Of a stretch of 64,000 nt of DNA, positions 7,075 through 16,166 are shown piece by piece. The DNA is taken from assembly GCA_017522105.1 (NCBI GenBank), contig JAFXAA010000007.1, forward strand, positions 21,168 through 85,167. Direction: 5' to 3'. Positions within the stretch are counted from its first letter, which is position 1; each line of letters begins with the position of its first letter. The notes below the pieces were generated by a model. It saw only the letters and a program-made list of their open reading frames with translations, had not been told where the DNA came from and did no database searches. Made by a program: the position numbers and the translations under genes. The DNA is from Bacteroidales bacterium (lineage in GTDB: Bacteria; Bacteroidota; Bacteroidia; Bacteroidales; P3).

Positions 7075-8004
7075 ATGGAACACACTCGCTGTTTGATTAT
7101 AGGTTCAGGCCCTGCTGGCTACACCGCAGGCATCTATACCGGTCGCGCCGACCTTAAGCCGCTGCTCTACGAAGGCGAACAGCCTGGCGGACAGCTGACC
7201 ATCACCACCGAGATTGAGAATTTCCCAGGCTACCCCGAGGGCATCGGCGGCACAGCCATGATGGACGACCTGCGGCGTCAGGCCCAGCGCTTCGGCTGCG
7301 AGGTGCGCCGCGGCTACATACGCGAGATAGACCTCAGCCACCGCCCCTTCCGCGCCACGGACGACCACGGCGTGGAGGTGGAGGCCGAGACGGTGATAGT
7401 GGCCACCGGCGCCACAGCCCGCTGGATAGGCCTTGAGAGCGAACAGAAGTACTACGGCGAGGGCGTGTCGGCCTGCGCCACCTGCGACGGCCCCTTCTAC
7501 AAAGGGCAGACCGTGGCGGTGGTGGGCGGCGGCGACACCGCCTGCGAGGAGGCCAACTACCTCAGCACGCTCTGCGCCAAGGTATACCTGGTGCACCGCC
7601 GCGACGAGCTGCGCGCCTCGAAGGCCATGCAGCACCGCGTGCTCACCAACCCCAAGATAGAGATGTGCTGGAACAGCCGCGTGAGCGAGATACTCGGCAC
7701 ACCGATGGACGGCGTCACCGGCGTGGAGCTCACCGACACCAAGACCGGCGAGAAGAGCCAGCGCGAAGTGACCGGCGTCTTTGTGGCCATCGGCCACAAG
7801 CCCGCCACCGACTTCCTCGGCGGCCAGCTGAAGCTCAACGAGCAGGGATATATAGAGATACAGCACCCCACGTCGGCCACCAGCGTGCCCGGTGTCTTCG
7901 CCGCAGGCGATGTGTGCGACCCCAACTACCGTCAGGCCGTGATGGCCGCCGCCGGCGGTTGCCGCGCAGCCATGGACGTGGAACGCTTCCTGCAAGAGAA
8001 CTGA
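7075..8004 (+). CDS. trxB: Thioredoxin-disulfide reductase
   Basis: The 309-residue flavoprotein reduces thioredoxin with NADPH. The FAD motif GSGPAG is at 10-15, the redox-active CATC at 134-137, the NADPH motif GGGDTA at 151-156 with 'HRRDELRASK' at 174-183 for the 2'-phosphate, and a C-terminal FAD segment 'GVFAAGDVCDPNYRQ'. Length is typical. The porin gene starts 4 nt after its stop, so the two are probably co-transcribed. Confidence 0.97.
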   Translation: MEHTRCLIIGSGPAGYTAGIYTGRADLKPLLYEGEQPGGQLTITTEIENFPGYPEGIGGTAMMDDLRRQAQRFGCEVRRGYIREIDLSHRPFRATDDHGVEVEAETVIVATGATARWIGLESEQKYYGEGVSACATCDGPFYKGQTVAVVGGGDTACEEANYLSTLCAKVYLVHRRDELRASKAMQHRVLTNPKIEMCWNSRVSEILGTPMDGVTGVELTDTKTGEKSQREVTGVFVAIGHKPATDFLGGQLKLNEQGYIEIQHPTSATSVPGVFAAGDVCDPNYRQAVMAAAGGCRAAMDVERFLQEN

Positions 8005-8008
8005 CACC

Positions 8009-9988
8009 ATGCGAGTGCGAAGAGCATACACCACTGTCCTCGCCCTGCTGCTCGCCGCAGCGGCACCACACTGCCTCAAGGCCCAGGTCAACCCGCAGAT
8101 CGACACGGCCCGCCACGAGGGGCCGCAGGTGCGTGGGCTTGAGTACCACAAGGAAGAGCCCGACAGTGTGAAGCGTGGCAAGGTGTACTACTTCTTCTAC
8201 ACCCCGGCGCAGACGAAAATCAACGTCCTGCACCATCCGCTGCTCTCGCCCACCGGGGCTCAGTTCAACGACCCCATAGACGCACTCGACGGCAACTACT
8301 ACCTCGGTATGGGCGTCATCGGCCACCCGCACCTTGCCCTCTACCCCACCCCCTTCGCCCCCCTCTCGCAAAGCCTCATCGGCGAGCCTTTCCCCGCCTA
8401 CGCCAAGCGGCTCGGCAACGTGCGCTTCTTCCAGACACGCACCCCCTACTCCCAACTGGCCTACCACTCGTCGCTCAACAAGGACTACATCGTCCGCGCC
8501 TCCCACACACAGAACATAATACCCGGATGGAATATCTCCTTTGACTACACCCTCATGCGCCCCGACGGCGTATACACATCCACCTACGCCAAAGACCACC
8601 TCCTCGACGCCACCACCAACTACTTCTCGCGCGACGCACGCCTGCAGGCCAAAGCCGCCGTGGTGTGGAACTCCATGCGCAACGATGAGAACGGCGGCCT
8701 CACGGACGACGGCTACTTCACAGGCAACTACAGCACCAACTACGCCGGCATGCCGGTGAACATATACAACCTCCAGTCGCGCCACAACGACCTCGCCCTC
8801 ATGGGCGGCGTAAGCTACAGCCTCGTCCCGCAGTTCGAGCAGTACCGTCAGCGCGACAGCATAGCCGTCAGCATGGACGCAGACAGCACAGTGGTCTACG
8901 ACACCATCGAGGTCACAGACACCATACCGCTCCGCAAGCCGCATACCCTCAACGCAGGCACCTTCGGCATAGAGTTCACCTACGACAGGCGCAAACGCGT
9001 CGCTGTGGACTCCACCATGTGGCGCGAATACTGTGCACGCCTCTTCTGGACCAACGACGTCTATCCCGACCACCGATGGCGCAACCCCCTGAAAATAACC
9101 CTCGGCATACAGCCCCGCTACGTCTTTGCCGACATCGTCGGCGACACCCTCGGCTATCGTTCGTGGCTTGACCCCTTCGCCCGTGTGGAGATAGCGCTGG
9201 GGCGCGGAAACCTCACTGCCGAAGGAGAGATGCGCAAAGCCCTCGTGAACACAAACAGGCAGGACTCGCGCCTCGCCGCCACATTCTACTATCCCTTCGA
9301 CAGCGCACGCAACACCTTCATTGAAGCCAAAGCCGCCTTCGCCTCGCGCACACCAGAGCTCAGGCTTGTCCACATGGCGCAAAGAACTGCGGGCAACGTG
9401 CTCAAAGCAGTGAACACGGCCTCCTTTGGCGCACACTTCCGCCACAAAGACATCGTAGACTTCAGCGTGCAGGCCACACACTACGACCACAATACATGGT
9501 TCGACACCACTTTGCTGGCTGTTGAAGGCGCAGCCACCCTGTGGCTCTACCAGGCAGCACTCACCACCCATCTCCACTGGGGATGGATGCACCTCGACAT
9601 GCAACACCTGCTGCAACATAGCACCGACACCGCGCAGATGCCTGTGCCCATGTTCGCCACCAAGAACTCGCTATACGCCGACGTCACACTCTTCCACGGA
9701 GCCCTCCGCGCCCAATTCGGCGTGGACATACGCTACCACACCATGTTCTACTCGCCCAACTACGACCCCTACACAGGCCTCTTCTATCACCAGCACACAG
9801 CACGCGTCGGCGGCTACCTCTGGGGCGACATCTTCCTCAACCTCCAGCTCAAGCGCGCAACCATCTATGTGAAAGCAGGCCACCTCAACGCCCTTTGGGA
9901 GGAAGAACGCAAATACTTCCTCCTGCCCCACTACCCCGGCCAGGGCTTCGGCCTCTTCTATGGCCTCACGTGGAAATTCTTTGATTAA
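8009..9988 (+). CDS. Putative outer-membrane porin (Porin_10-like)
   Basis: The 659-residue protein has a signal peptide (about 1-25, ending LKAQ). It continues with many alternating, aromatic-rich strands such as 'GKVYYFFYTPAQTKI' and 'WNISFDYTLMRPDG', and closes with 'GLFYGLTWKFFD', typical for a beta-barrel. It resembles the 'putative porin' family common in Bacteroidota; substrate unknown. It overlaps nothing and is tightly spaced after trxB (4 nt) and before rdgB (21 nt). Confidence 0.8.
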   Translation: MRVRRAYTTVLALLLAAAAPHCLKAQVNPQIDTARHEGPQVRGLEYHKEEPDSVKRGKVYYFFYTPAQTKINVLHHPLLSPTGAQFNDPIDALDGNYYLGMGVIGHPHLALYPTPFAPLSQSLIGEPFPAYAKRLGNVRFFQTRTPYSQLAYHSSLNKDYIVRASHTQNIIPGWNISFDYTLMRPDGVYTSTYAKDHLLDATTNYFSRDARLQAKAAVVWNSMRNDENGGLTDDGYFTGNYSTNYAGMPVNIYNLQSRHNDLALMGGVSYSLVPQFEQYRQRDSIAVSMDADSTVVYDTIEVTDTIPLRKPHTLNAGTFGIEFTYDRRKRVAVDSTMWREYCARLFWTNDVYPDHRWRNPLKITLGIQPRYVFADIVGDTLGYRSWLDPFARVEIALGRGNLTAEGEMRKALVNTNRQDSRLAATFYYPFDSARNTFIEAKAAFASRTPELRLVHMAQRTAGNVLKAVNTASFGAHFRHKDIVDFSVQATHYDHNTWFDTTLLAVEGAATLWLYQAALTTHLHWGWMHLDMQHLLQHSTDTAQMPVPMFATKNSLYADVTLFHGALRAQFGVDIRYHTMFYSPNYDPYTGLFYHQHTARVGGYLWGDIFLNLQLKRATIYVKAGHLNALWEEERKYFLLPHYPGQGFGLFYGLTWKFFD

Positions 9989-10009
9989 CCGCAAAAGCCA
10001 CAACCCATA

Positions 10010-10594
10010 ATGAGAAAACTGATATTCGCCACCAACAACAAGCACAAAGTGGAAGAAGTGCGCGCCGCCCTCGCCGGGGCCGTGCAGATAGTCACCCTTG
10101 CCGAAGCAGGCCTCAGCGGCGAAATACCCGAGACCGCAGACACCCTGCAGGGCAACGCGTTGCAGAAAGCGCAGTGGGTGTGGGAACGCACAGGCATGGA
10201 CTGCTTCGCCGACGACACGGGCCTCGAAGTGGACGCCCTCGGCGGTGCACCTGGCGTATACTCCGCCCGCTACGCCGGCGAACACTGCTCCTTCGACGAC
10301 AACGTCAACAAACTGCTTGCCGCGCTCCAAGGCCAGACCAACCGCCGCGCGGACTTCCGCACCGTGATATGCCTCATAGAAAGAGGTGAGCCCAAATATT
10401 TCGAGGGCCGTGTGGACGGGCAGATACTCACCGAGCGCCACAGCAACGGCGAAGGCTTCGGCTACGACCCCATCTTCATGCCCGACCGTTTCGCCCTCAG
10501 TTTTGCCGAGATGCCCATCGACGTGAAGAACCGCATCAGCCACCGCGGCCTCGCCGTGCAGAAACTTGCCGAATACCTAAAAGTGTCGTTTTGA
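10010..10594 (+). CDS. rdgB: XTP/dITP diphosphatase
   Basis: The 194-residue enzyme removes non-canonical purine triphosphates (XTP, dITP) from the nucleotide pool. The substrate loop 'ATNNKHKVEEV' is at 7-17, 'CFADDTGLEVDAL' carries the catalytic acid, 'GVYSARYAG' follows, and 'GFGYDPIFMPD' and 'ISHRGLA' close the active site. Full length. The next gene starts within a few bases of its stop codon. Confidence 0.96.
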   Translation: MRKLIFATNNKHKVEEVRAALAGAVQIVTLAEAGLSGEIPETADTLQGNALQKAQWVWERTGMDCFADDTGLEVDALGGAPGVYSARYAGEHCSFDDNVNKLLAALQGQTNRRADFRTVICLIERGEPKYFEGRVDGQILTERHSNGEGFGYDPIFMPDRFALSFAEMPIDVKNRISHRGLAVQKLAEYLKVSF

Positions 10595-10599
10595 CTGTC

Positions 10600-11136
10600 A
10601 TGAAGCAGGTCTATCCCATATCAATAGAGGGCGGCATGTCGCGCACAGGCAGCTACATACTCATGCTCGAAGAGCCTGAAAGCCGCCGCCGCATCCCCAT
10701 AGTGATAGGCGAGCACGAAGCTCACGGCATTCTCATAGCCAAAGGCATGGTGCCCACAACGCGCCCCACCACACACCGCCTTGCGGTCTCCGTCATGGAG
10801 CAGTACGGCATCAGCGTCACCGGCGTCAGCATAGACCGCATGGCCGACGGCATTTTCTACGCCACACTCCACACCACCGACGGCTTCAACAGCAAAGACA
10901 CTGACAGCCGCACCACCGACGCCATTACCCTCGCCCTCCTCTGCGGCGCACCCATCACCGTGGCCGACAGCGTACTCGAAGAGTGCGGCACCCCGGCAGC
11001 GCCGTCAGCCCCTGTGGCTGAAACCGTTACGCTGGAGAGCCTCGAACGCGAGCTTCGGCGCTGCGAGGAGGAGGAAAACTACGAACGCGCCGCCGAAATA
11101 CAGCAACGCATAGAGAACATGAAAAACGGCAAATGA
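10600..11136 (+). CDS. Bifunctional nuclease (BFN) domain protein with UVR motif
   Basis: The 178-residue protein has an N-terminal DUF151/BFN domain (about 1-130; 'RRIPIVIGEHEAHGI', 'DSRTTDAITLALL') and a C-terminal UvrB/UvrC-type helical hairpin ('LERELRRCEEEENYERAAEIQ', quoted here in two parts: LERELRRCEEEE and NYERAAEIQ). The architecture is common in Bacteroidota. The BFN fold has reported DNase/RNase activity in plants; the bacterial role is not settled. ATG at 10600 is chosen; a TTG at 10591 would overlap the rdgB stop. Confidence 0.88.
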   Translation: MKQVYPISIEGGMSRTGSYILMLEEPESRRRIPIVIGEHEAHGILIAKGMVPTTRPTTHRLAVSVMEQYGISVTGVSIDRMADGIFYATLHTTDGFNSKDTDSRTTDAITLALLCGAPITVADSVLEECGTPAAPSAPVAETVTLESLERELRRCEEEENYERAAEIQQRIENMKNGK

Positions 11137-11144
11137 ACACCCAT

Positions 11145-11188
11145 CCCCTACGGAGCCCCTACGGAGCCCCTACGGCCGTTCTTCAGTG
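11145..11188. repeat. 11-bp-module element B (solo arm)
   Basis: Four consecutive modules, CCCCTACGGAG (11145), CCCCTACGGAG (11156), CCCCTACGGCC (11167) and GTTCTTCAGTG (11178), match the left arm of elements C and D. The loop and second arm are absent, so it cannot fold into the long hairpin. It lies between two co-directional genes. Confidence 0.85.
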
Positions 11189-11263
11189 GAAAGCCGTAGA
11201 AAGTCCGTTCCGGATACGTGGCGGTGGCGGCGAGACTCCGACCCCTAACCCAAGACACCAAAA

Positions 11264-12037
11264 ATGATAAAAGCAGCATTTTTCGACATTGACGGCACAC
11301 TGCTCAGTTTCAAGACGCACCGCGTCTCGGAAGGCACCATACGAGCCTTCAGGCTGCTGCATGACAACGGCATACGCACCTTCATCTCCAGCGGTCGCCC
11401 CATGGTGCTCATCCCGCCGATGCCCGTCGGCTTTGAGGGCTACATCACCATGAACGGAGGCCTTGTGTTCACCGCCGGCAGTCCCCGCCATACTCTCCTC
11501 AGCAACCCCATCCCCGCCGAAGACAGCAACCGCTGGGTAGACTACGCCAAAGAGCACAATCTCTGCACAATGGTCTTCACCGCCGACAGCATGATGGCCT
11601 CGCAGCCCAACGACATCGGCATGAAAATCAGGGAACAGCTGGAGTTTGAGATGCCCCCCATGGTGCCAATCGACGACCTGCGCGACAAGCAGGCCTACCA
11701 GCTCATAGCCATCATGCCCGCCGACCGCGACCAAGAAGTCGGAACCCTCCTGTCCCACTGCCGCTTGCCGCGCTGGCACCCCGCCTTCACCGACATCGTG
11801 GCCTGCGGCAACAGCAAGGCCGCCGGCATGGAGGCCATCTGCCGCCACTACGGCATTCGCCAAGACGAAACGCTGGCTTTCGGCGACGGAGGCAACGACG
11901 TGGAGATGCTGCAGTGGGCCGGCATCGGGGTCGCCATGGGCAACGCCGACGACCGGGTGAAGGCCTGCGCCGACATGGTTACCACCGATGTGGACAACGA
12001 AGGAATAGAGAACGCAGTGAACAGATTGTTAGCATGA
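11264..12037 (+). CDS. Cof-type HAD-IIB phosphatase
   Basis: The 257-residue protein has the HAD nucleophile motif DIDGT at 8-12, 'SSGRP' (motif II) at 42-46, a conserved lysine in 'NSKAAGMEAI', and GDGGND at 207-212, the metal-binding motif IV. The large type IIB cap lies between. Such enzymes dephosphorylate sugar phosphates or cofactors such as FMN or PLP; the true substrate cannot be told from sequence. The stop codon overlaps the next ATG by four bases (ATGA). Confidence 0.92.
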   Translation: MIKAAFFDIDGTLLSFKTHRVSEGTIRAFRLLHDNGIRTFISSGRPMVLIPPMPVGFEGYITMNGGLVFTAGSPRHTLLSNPIPAEDSNRWVDYAKEHNLCTMVFTADSMMASQPNDIGMKIREQLEFEMPPMVPIDDLRDKQAYQLIAIMPADRDQEVGTLLSHCRLPRWHPAFTDIVACGNSKAAGMEAICRHYGIRQDETLAFGDGGNDVEMLQWAGIGVAMGNADDRVKACADMVTTDVDNEGIENAVNRLLA

Positions 12038-12267
12038 AACCGACAACACTTCAAGAAGAACTCGATGCCGCCCGCAAGCTGCTTGCCAGCTATCAGGACC
12101 TCGCCGTGGACCAAGAGGACGACGATGCATTCATGGCTCGCGGCAACGGCTTCTGCGACCGCAAATACAGCGAGGACTTCATAGCGATGCAGGTGGCGCA
12201 AATCACCGCCCGCGTGGCCGACCTTGAGAGAAAGATACACGATAACAATAACAACCCGACATTATGA
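12034..12267 (+). CDS. Small coiled-coil hypothetical protein
   Basis: The 77-residue protein (MKPTTLQEELDAARK...) is mostly helical, with a heptad-like pattern at each end and a central 'DDDAFMARGNGFCDRKYS' segment. It overlaps the phosphatase upstream and the transporter downstream by ATGA overlaps, so all three genes are translationally coupled. I do not recognise the family; an accessory role for the transporter is possible but unproven. Confidence 0.75.
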   Translation: MKPTTLQEELDAARKLLASYQDLAVDQEDDDAFMARGNGFCDRKYSEDFIAMQVAQITARVADLERKIHDNNNNPTL

Positions 12268-13610
12268 AACAGCGCGAGAATTTCGGCTCAAAACTCGGCA
12301 TAATCATGGCCACCGCCGGCTCGGCCCTCGGCCTGGGCAATATCTACCGCTTTCCCTGTGAGGCCGGCGCCAACGGCGGCGGTGCCTTTCTGATGGTCTA
12401 TCTTGTTGTAGCACTGCTGGTAGGCACCCCCTTGATGCTGTCGGAGTTCATCATCGGGCGCCGCTCGCGCAGCAATCCAATAGGAGCCTTCCGCACCCTT
12501 GAAGGCAAAAAGAACAGCTGGATGGCCATCGGATGGCTCGGCGTCATCTGCGCCTTCCTCATCCTGGCCTTCTACACCACCGTGGCTGGCTGGACGCTGG
12601 GCTACCTCGGCAAAGCCGCCGCCAACCACTTCGAAGGCAAAGACCTGCTTCAGATACAGGACCAGTTCGCATCCTTCACCACACATCCGTGGCTGCCGAT
12701 AGTGTGCCAGCTCGCCTTCCTCGCCCTCACGGCCTTTGTGGTGGCACGCGGTGTCAAGGACGGCATCGAGAAATGGTCCAAGATACTCATGCCCATGCTA
12801 TTGGTCATCATGGTGGTGCTCTGCGTCAAGTCGCTCACGCTCCCCGGCGCCGCCGAAGGCCTGCGCTTCTTCTTCAAACCCGACTTCTCTAAGATTGACG
12901 GCAATGTGCTCATCAGCGCCCTGGGCCAGAGCTTCTTCTCGCTCTCCATAGGCATGGGTGCCCTCATCACATACGGCTCCTACATAGGCTCCAAGGACAA
13001 CATGGTCAGCAGCTCGGTGAGCGTCGTCCTAGCCGACACGCTGGTGGCCGTCCTCGCCGGCATCATCATCTTCCCCGCAGCCTTCTCGTTCGGCATCAAG
13101 CCCGAAGCCGGTGCGTCGCTGGTCTTCACCACCCTGCCTATGGTGTTCCAGCAGATGACCGGCGGCTACTTCTTCTGCCTGATATTCTTTGTGTTGCTTG
13201 TCATAGCCACGCTCACCTCCACCATATCGCTGCTTGAGGTCATCGTGGCTGCCGCTACCGAGGAGCTTCACCTCTCGCGCCCCAAGGCGGCGGTGCTGGG
13301 TTCGGTGGTGACGGCTGTCATCGGCCTGCTCGCCACACTCAGTTTCCGCTCGGGCAGCCCCCTGCACATCAACGGCAAGATATTCTTTGACCTGCTCGAC
13401 AGCCTCACCGCGCTGTACCTCATGCCAATAGGCGGACTGCTGATAGTGCTCTTCGTAGGCTGGCGCATGAAGAAAGCCGATGCGCTCGACGAGCTCACCA
13501 ATGGCGGCACGCTCCGCGTCGGCATCCGCAAGGTTATCTACTACCTCATACGCTACATGGCCCCGGTGGCCATAGCCGTCATCTTCGTCAGCCAGCTGCT
13601 GGGCAAATAG
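12264..13610 (+). CDS. NSS family sodium-dependent transporter
   Basis: The 448-residue membrane protein begins 'TAGSALGLGNIYRFP', the TM1 signature of neurotransmitter:sodium symporters (LeuT-like), where the unwound GSALGLGN binds sodium and substrate. About 11-12 transmembrane segments follow. Substrates in this family are usually amino acids; which one is not visible. It ends only 1 nt from the convergent GIN-domain gene, leaving no room for a separate terminator. Confidence 0.93.
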   Translation: MKQRENFGSKLGIIMATAGSALGLGNIYRFPCEAGANGGGAFLMVYLVVALLVGTPLMLSEFIIGRRSRSNPIGAFRTLEGKKNSWMAIGWLGVICAFLILAFYTTVAGWTLGYLGKAAANHFEGKDLLQIQDQFASFTTHPWLPIVCQLAFLALTAFVVARGVKDGIEKWSKILMPMLLVIMVVLCVKSLTLPGAAEGLRFFFKPDFSKIDGNVLISALGQSFFSLSIGMGALITYGSYIGSKDNMVSSSVSVVLADTLVAVLAGIIIFPAAFSFGIKPEAGASLVFTTLPMVFQQMTGGYFFCLIFFVLLVIATLTSTISLLEVIVAAATEELHLSRPKAAVLGSVVTAVIGLLATLSFRSGSPLHINGKIFFDLLDSLTALYLMPIGGLLIVLFVGWRMKKADALDELTNGGTLRVGIRKVIYYLIRYMAPVAIAVIFVSQLLGK

Positions 13611-13611
13611 C

Positions 13612-14907
13612 CTACCGGCCGCTCATTGTCCAGTAGATACCGAATTTCAAGGGGTACAGTGGCTCAATACCCTTTTTGAAGAGCGACAAGGCAGCCGTCT
13701 GTACATAGAAGCCGAAGTTGCTGTACTGCACCGAAAGGCGTGCGTCGAGCGCAAAGGGTTTCATCTGCTTGCGCATCAGACGGTCGTTGGAAACAAGCTC
13801 CACGGCCTTGGTCTTGTACTGCTGACTTAGTATTCCCACGATATTGATTCCCGGGATGGCCGACAAGCGAATACACACGCCGTCGTACTTCCACGGCTCG
13901 AAACTGAAGGTCACTGGCACCGTGATAGCCAACGTATTGAAATAGGTGTTCCAGTTGTCGGGATCCAAAGTGCCGCCGGTCATTGTGATATTAGGCGTGG
14001 TTGTGGCAGCAAACTCCGTGCCGGTAAAGTTCACCAGCGGTGAGTCGAAGTGATATAGGTTGCCATCAAGGCCGAGGCCGACATACATGCCAAACTTACG
14101 CCTGTTTATCACGGGCATGTCTATAGAAAAACCAGAATTCATAAAGTAGTAATTCAGCTCTGCGTCGCCGCTCGCATGGCCAAAGGGGTGGCTGCCCCAG
14201 TTGTTGAAGCCCCAGAAATAGTTGAGTTCCAAATCACGGGCTGCTTCCGACCTGTTGCTTTCACGATATTCAATATGGCGTGACAGCACACTGTCTTCTC
14301 CGCGGTCTTTTAGCACCACCTTGCCGTTGTCTTGGACAGTAATTTTATTATTTAAATCCGTCATAGCAATACCGAGCTTCATGTCGGCACTGGGTAGCGA
14401 AATATATCCGTGGTCTTCGGCCTTGAAATCATAGGCAGTCAGCAACAGCGGTATCTCGCTGACGATACGTCCGTTGTCCGACGCGTGAAGAAGCACATAT
14501 CCAGCCTTCAAGGTATCTTCTCCGTTGATCTTCGTAACCTTCACCCTGCCGGCATCTTCTGCACTGATGGTAAACTGGTTGTCACCGAGATCCATCGGGC
14601 CTACAAATTCCAACGAGGCGGCATCCTCAACGGTGAAGTGCGTTATCGGCGCGCTTGGGGACAGACGCAGCACCGCCTTGGTGGCTCCATCCATACGCAT
14701 CACACCCTTCGCCACCATAGCCACAGGGGCGCTTGAATTGACTTCGAGCTCAGTGCCTTTGGCTGAGTCAATATAGACCTTCAGCTTTACGGAGCCTTCA
14801 ATCTCTACAGTATGCACATCCTTGAAAGGCTGCACCCTTACCTGCGCCATCAAAGCGCTGCTGAATGCCAGAGCCGCCATCAGCGGCAAGAATCCTTTGT
14901 TTTTCAT
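13612..14907 (-). CDS. Exported GIN-like domain plus beta-barrel protein
   Basis: The 431-residue protein has a signal peptide (MKNKGFLPLMAALAFSSALM) and two parts. Residues about 25-210 form a DUF2807/GIN-like beta-helix ('VHTVEIEGSVKLKVYI', 'VEDAASLEFVG', 'ISAEDAGRVKVT'). The rest is an aromatic-rich outer-membrane barrel. The start at 14907 is chosen because it gives a proper signal peptide; an upstream ATG at 14937 would overlap the anti-sigma gene. It is encoded with an ECF sigma and anti-sigma factor, so it is probably a target or sensor of that system (inference). Confidence 0.75.
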   Translation of the reverse strand: MKNKGFLPLMAALAFSSALMAQVRVQPFKDVHTVEIEGSVKLKVYIDSAKGTELEVNSSAPVAMVAKGVMRMDGATKAVLRLSPSAPITHFTVEDAASLEFVGPMDLGDNQFTISAEDAGRVKVTKINGEDTLKAGYVLLHASDNGRIVSEIPLLLTAYDFKAEDHGYISLPSADMKLGIAMTDLNNKITVQDNGKVVLKDRGEDSVLSRHIEYRESNRSEAARDLELNYFWGFNNWGSHPFGHASGDAELNYYFMNSGFSIDMPVINRRKFGMYVGLGLDGNLYHFDSPLVNFTGTEFAATTTPNITMTGGTLDPDNWNTYFNTLAITVPVTFSFEPWKYDGVCIRLSAIPGINIVGILSQQYKTKAVELVSNDRLMRKQMKPFALDARLSVQYSNFGFYVQTAALSLFKKGIEPLYPLKFGIYWTMSGR

Positions 14908-14929
14908 AGCAGTATAATTATTATTGTTT

Positions 14930-15649
14930 TTATTCATTCACAGCTACCAGTTCCGCCTCACGAGCCATAAAACGGCGGCGCACCCACTGTGCAAAATTCG
15001 TCTCGGCAGCCCAGTCCTTCAAATCCTCCGTCCATGAGCGGCGGCTGTCGTCATATACTATCAAGTTGTTGGTGTACACCGTGTCCGGTGCCGATTCGTA
15101 TACTATCAGGTTGTCTGTGTATATCACCTCAGCTGCAACAACAGATTCCTGTATCTCAATCTTATCTGTATGCTCAACAGCTTCAGCATTATCCTCTACC
15201 AAATCTGCCGTCAACTGTACATCTTTATGTATGGTTTCCCTGCTCTTAGACGGCTTCACATTATTCGAAATAACTATAGCGGTATCAGCCACCGGCACAA
15301 AAGTCTCTGTCCGCCGCACCTGCGCCACCTGCGATACATGCGGTACAAGTGGTACCATTACCCCAGTCTCTTGCTTAATCAGCGTAACAGGTATAATCAG
15401 CGCCGCCACCACTGCAGCTGCAGCACTCCAGTGCAGCAACACCGGCCACAGTGGTTTTGTGTGTGAATGATACTTTATACTCTCATCGCGTTGCAGCCGC
15501 GGGGCCTCGTTATAGAGCGTCAACTCCATAACGGCTTCGGAGTGTTCCGCGAGCCAAGCCTCCACGGTCTTACGCTCCTCAGCCGTCAGTTCCTGCTCAG
15601 CATATCGCAGAAGCCAAAGTTCATAGTTACTGTCATCTATCGTTACCAT
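14930..15649 (-). CDS. Anti-sigma-factor-like membrane protein
   Basis: The 239-residue protein has an N-terminal helical domain (1-45; 'LRYAEQELTAEERKTVEAWL') typical of Bacteroidota anti-sigma factors, one transmembrane helix (about 68-92; 'LLHWSAAAAVVAALIIPVTL') and a Val/Thr-rich periplasmic region with a repeated 'YTNNLIVYD/YTDNLIVYE' element. It overlaps the sigma-factor gene by 17 nt, supporting a sigma/anti-sigma pair. No zinc-finger HxxxCxxC is visible. Confidence 0.8.
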   Translation of the reverse strand: MVTIDDSNYELWLLRYAEQELTAEERKTVEAWLAEHSEAVMELTLYNEAPRLQRDESIKYHSHTKPLWPVLLHWSAAAAVVAALIIPVTLIKQETGVMVPLVPHVSQVAQVRRTETFVPVADTAIVISNNVKPSKSRETIHKDVQLTADLVEDNAEAVEHTDKIEIQESVVAAEVIYTDNLIVYESAPDTVYTNNLIVYDDSRRSWTEDLKDWAAETNFAQWVRRRFMAREAELVAVNE

Positions 15650-16127
15650 AACCCATTGTTTTCAATTGTTTACGCATTGCCACCCTAGCACGGAACAGGT
15701 ATACCTGCACCTGCTTGTCGCTCAGCGACAAAGTCTCCCCTATCTCGGCGTAGCTGTAGCCCTCCACGTCGCGCAGCTGCAGTATTGCCCGCTGCACCTC
15801 CGGCAACACGGCCAAACTTCTCTCTATTGCATCGCGCAGATCAAAGGCTTCGTCGGGCTGCTGCATAGGTTCGTCTGCCGGCTTTTCCGCATACCGCTGT
15901 TTCACGGCTTCGTGGCGGTAGCTCGACACCAGGCGTCGGTAGGCGGCGCCCATCAGGTAGCTTTTGCTCTTGGCGACGGCCACACTCTCATGGTGTCTCC
16001 AGAGCGAGGCAAAAGCCTCCTGCACAGCGTCTTCACAGTCTTCGCGCCGATAGCCGCAACGCACAGCAAAGCGCATTACGTCGTCGGCGCAAACCTCCAC
16101 ACAGCTGTTATATTCTTCCGTCGTCAT
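15633..16127 (-). CDS. ECF RNA polymerase sigma factor
   Basis: The 164-residue protein has sigma region 2 (about 8-75; 'EDCEDAVQEAFASLWRH' is the DxxQExF-type core) and region 4 (about 100-155; 'LPEVQRAILQLRDVEGYSYA', then 'EIGETLSLSDKQVQ' as the helix-turn-helix). Length fits a minimal ECF factor. It precedes and overlaps the anti-sigma gene, followed by the GIN-domain protein, so it probably controls a surface-stress or uptake response. Confidence 0.93.
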   Translation of the reverse strand: MTTEEYNSCVEVCADDVMRFAVRCGYRREDCEDAVQEAFASLWRHHESVAVAKSKSYLMGAAYRRLVSSYRHEAVKQRYAEKPADEPMQQPDEAFDLRDAIERSLAVLPEVQRAILQLRDVEGYSYAEIGETLSLSDKQVQVYLFRARVAMRKQLKTMGYGNDR

Positions 16128-16166
16128 CTGTATAATAGTCGCACGACGGTGCCAATATACTACAGC

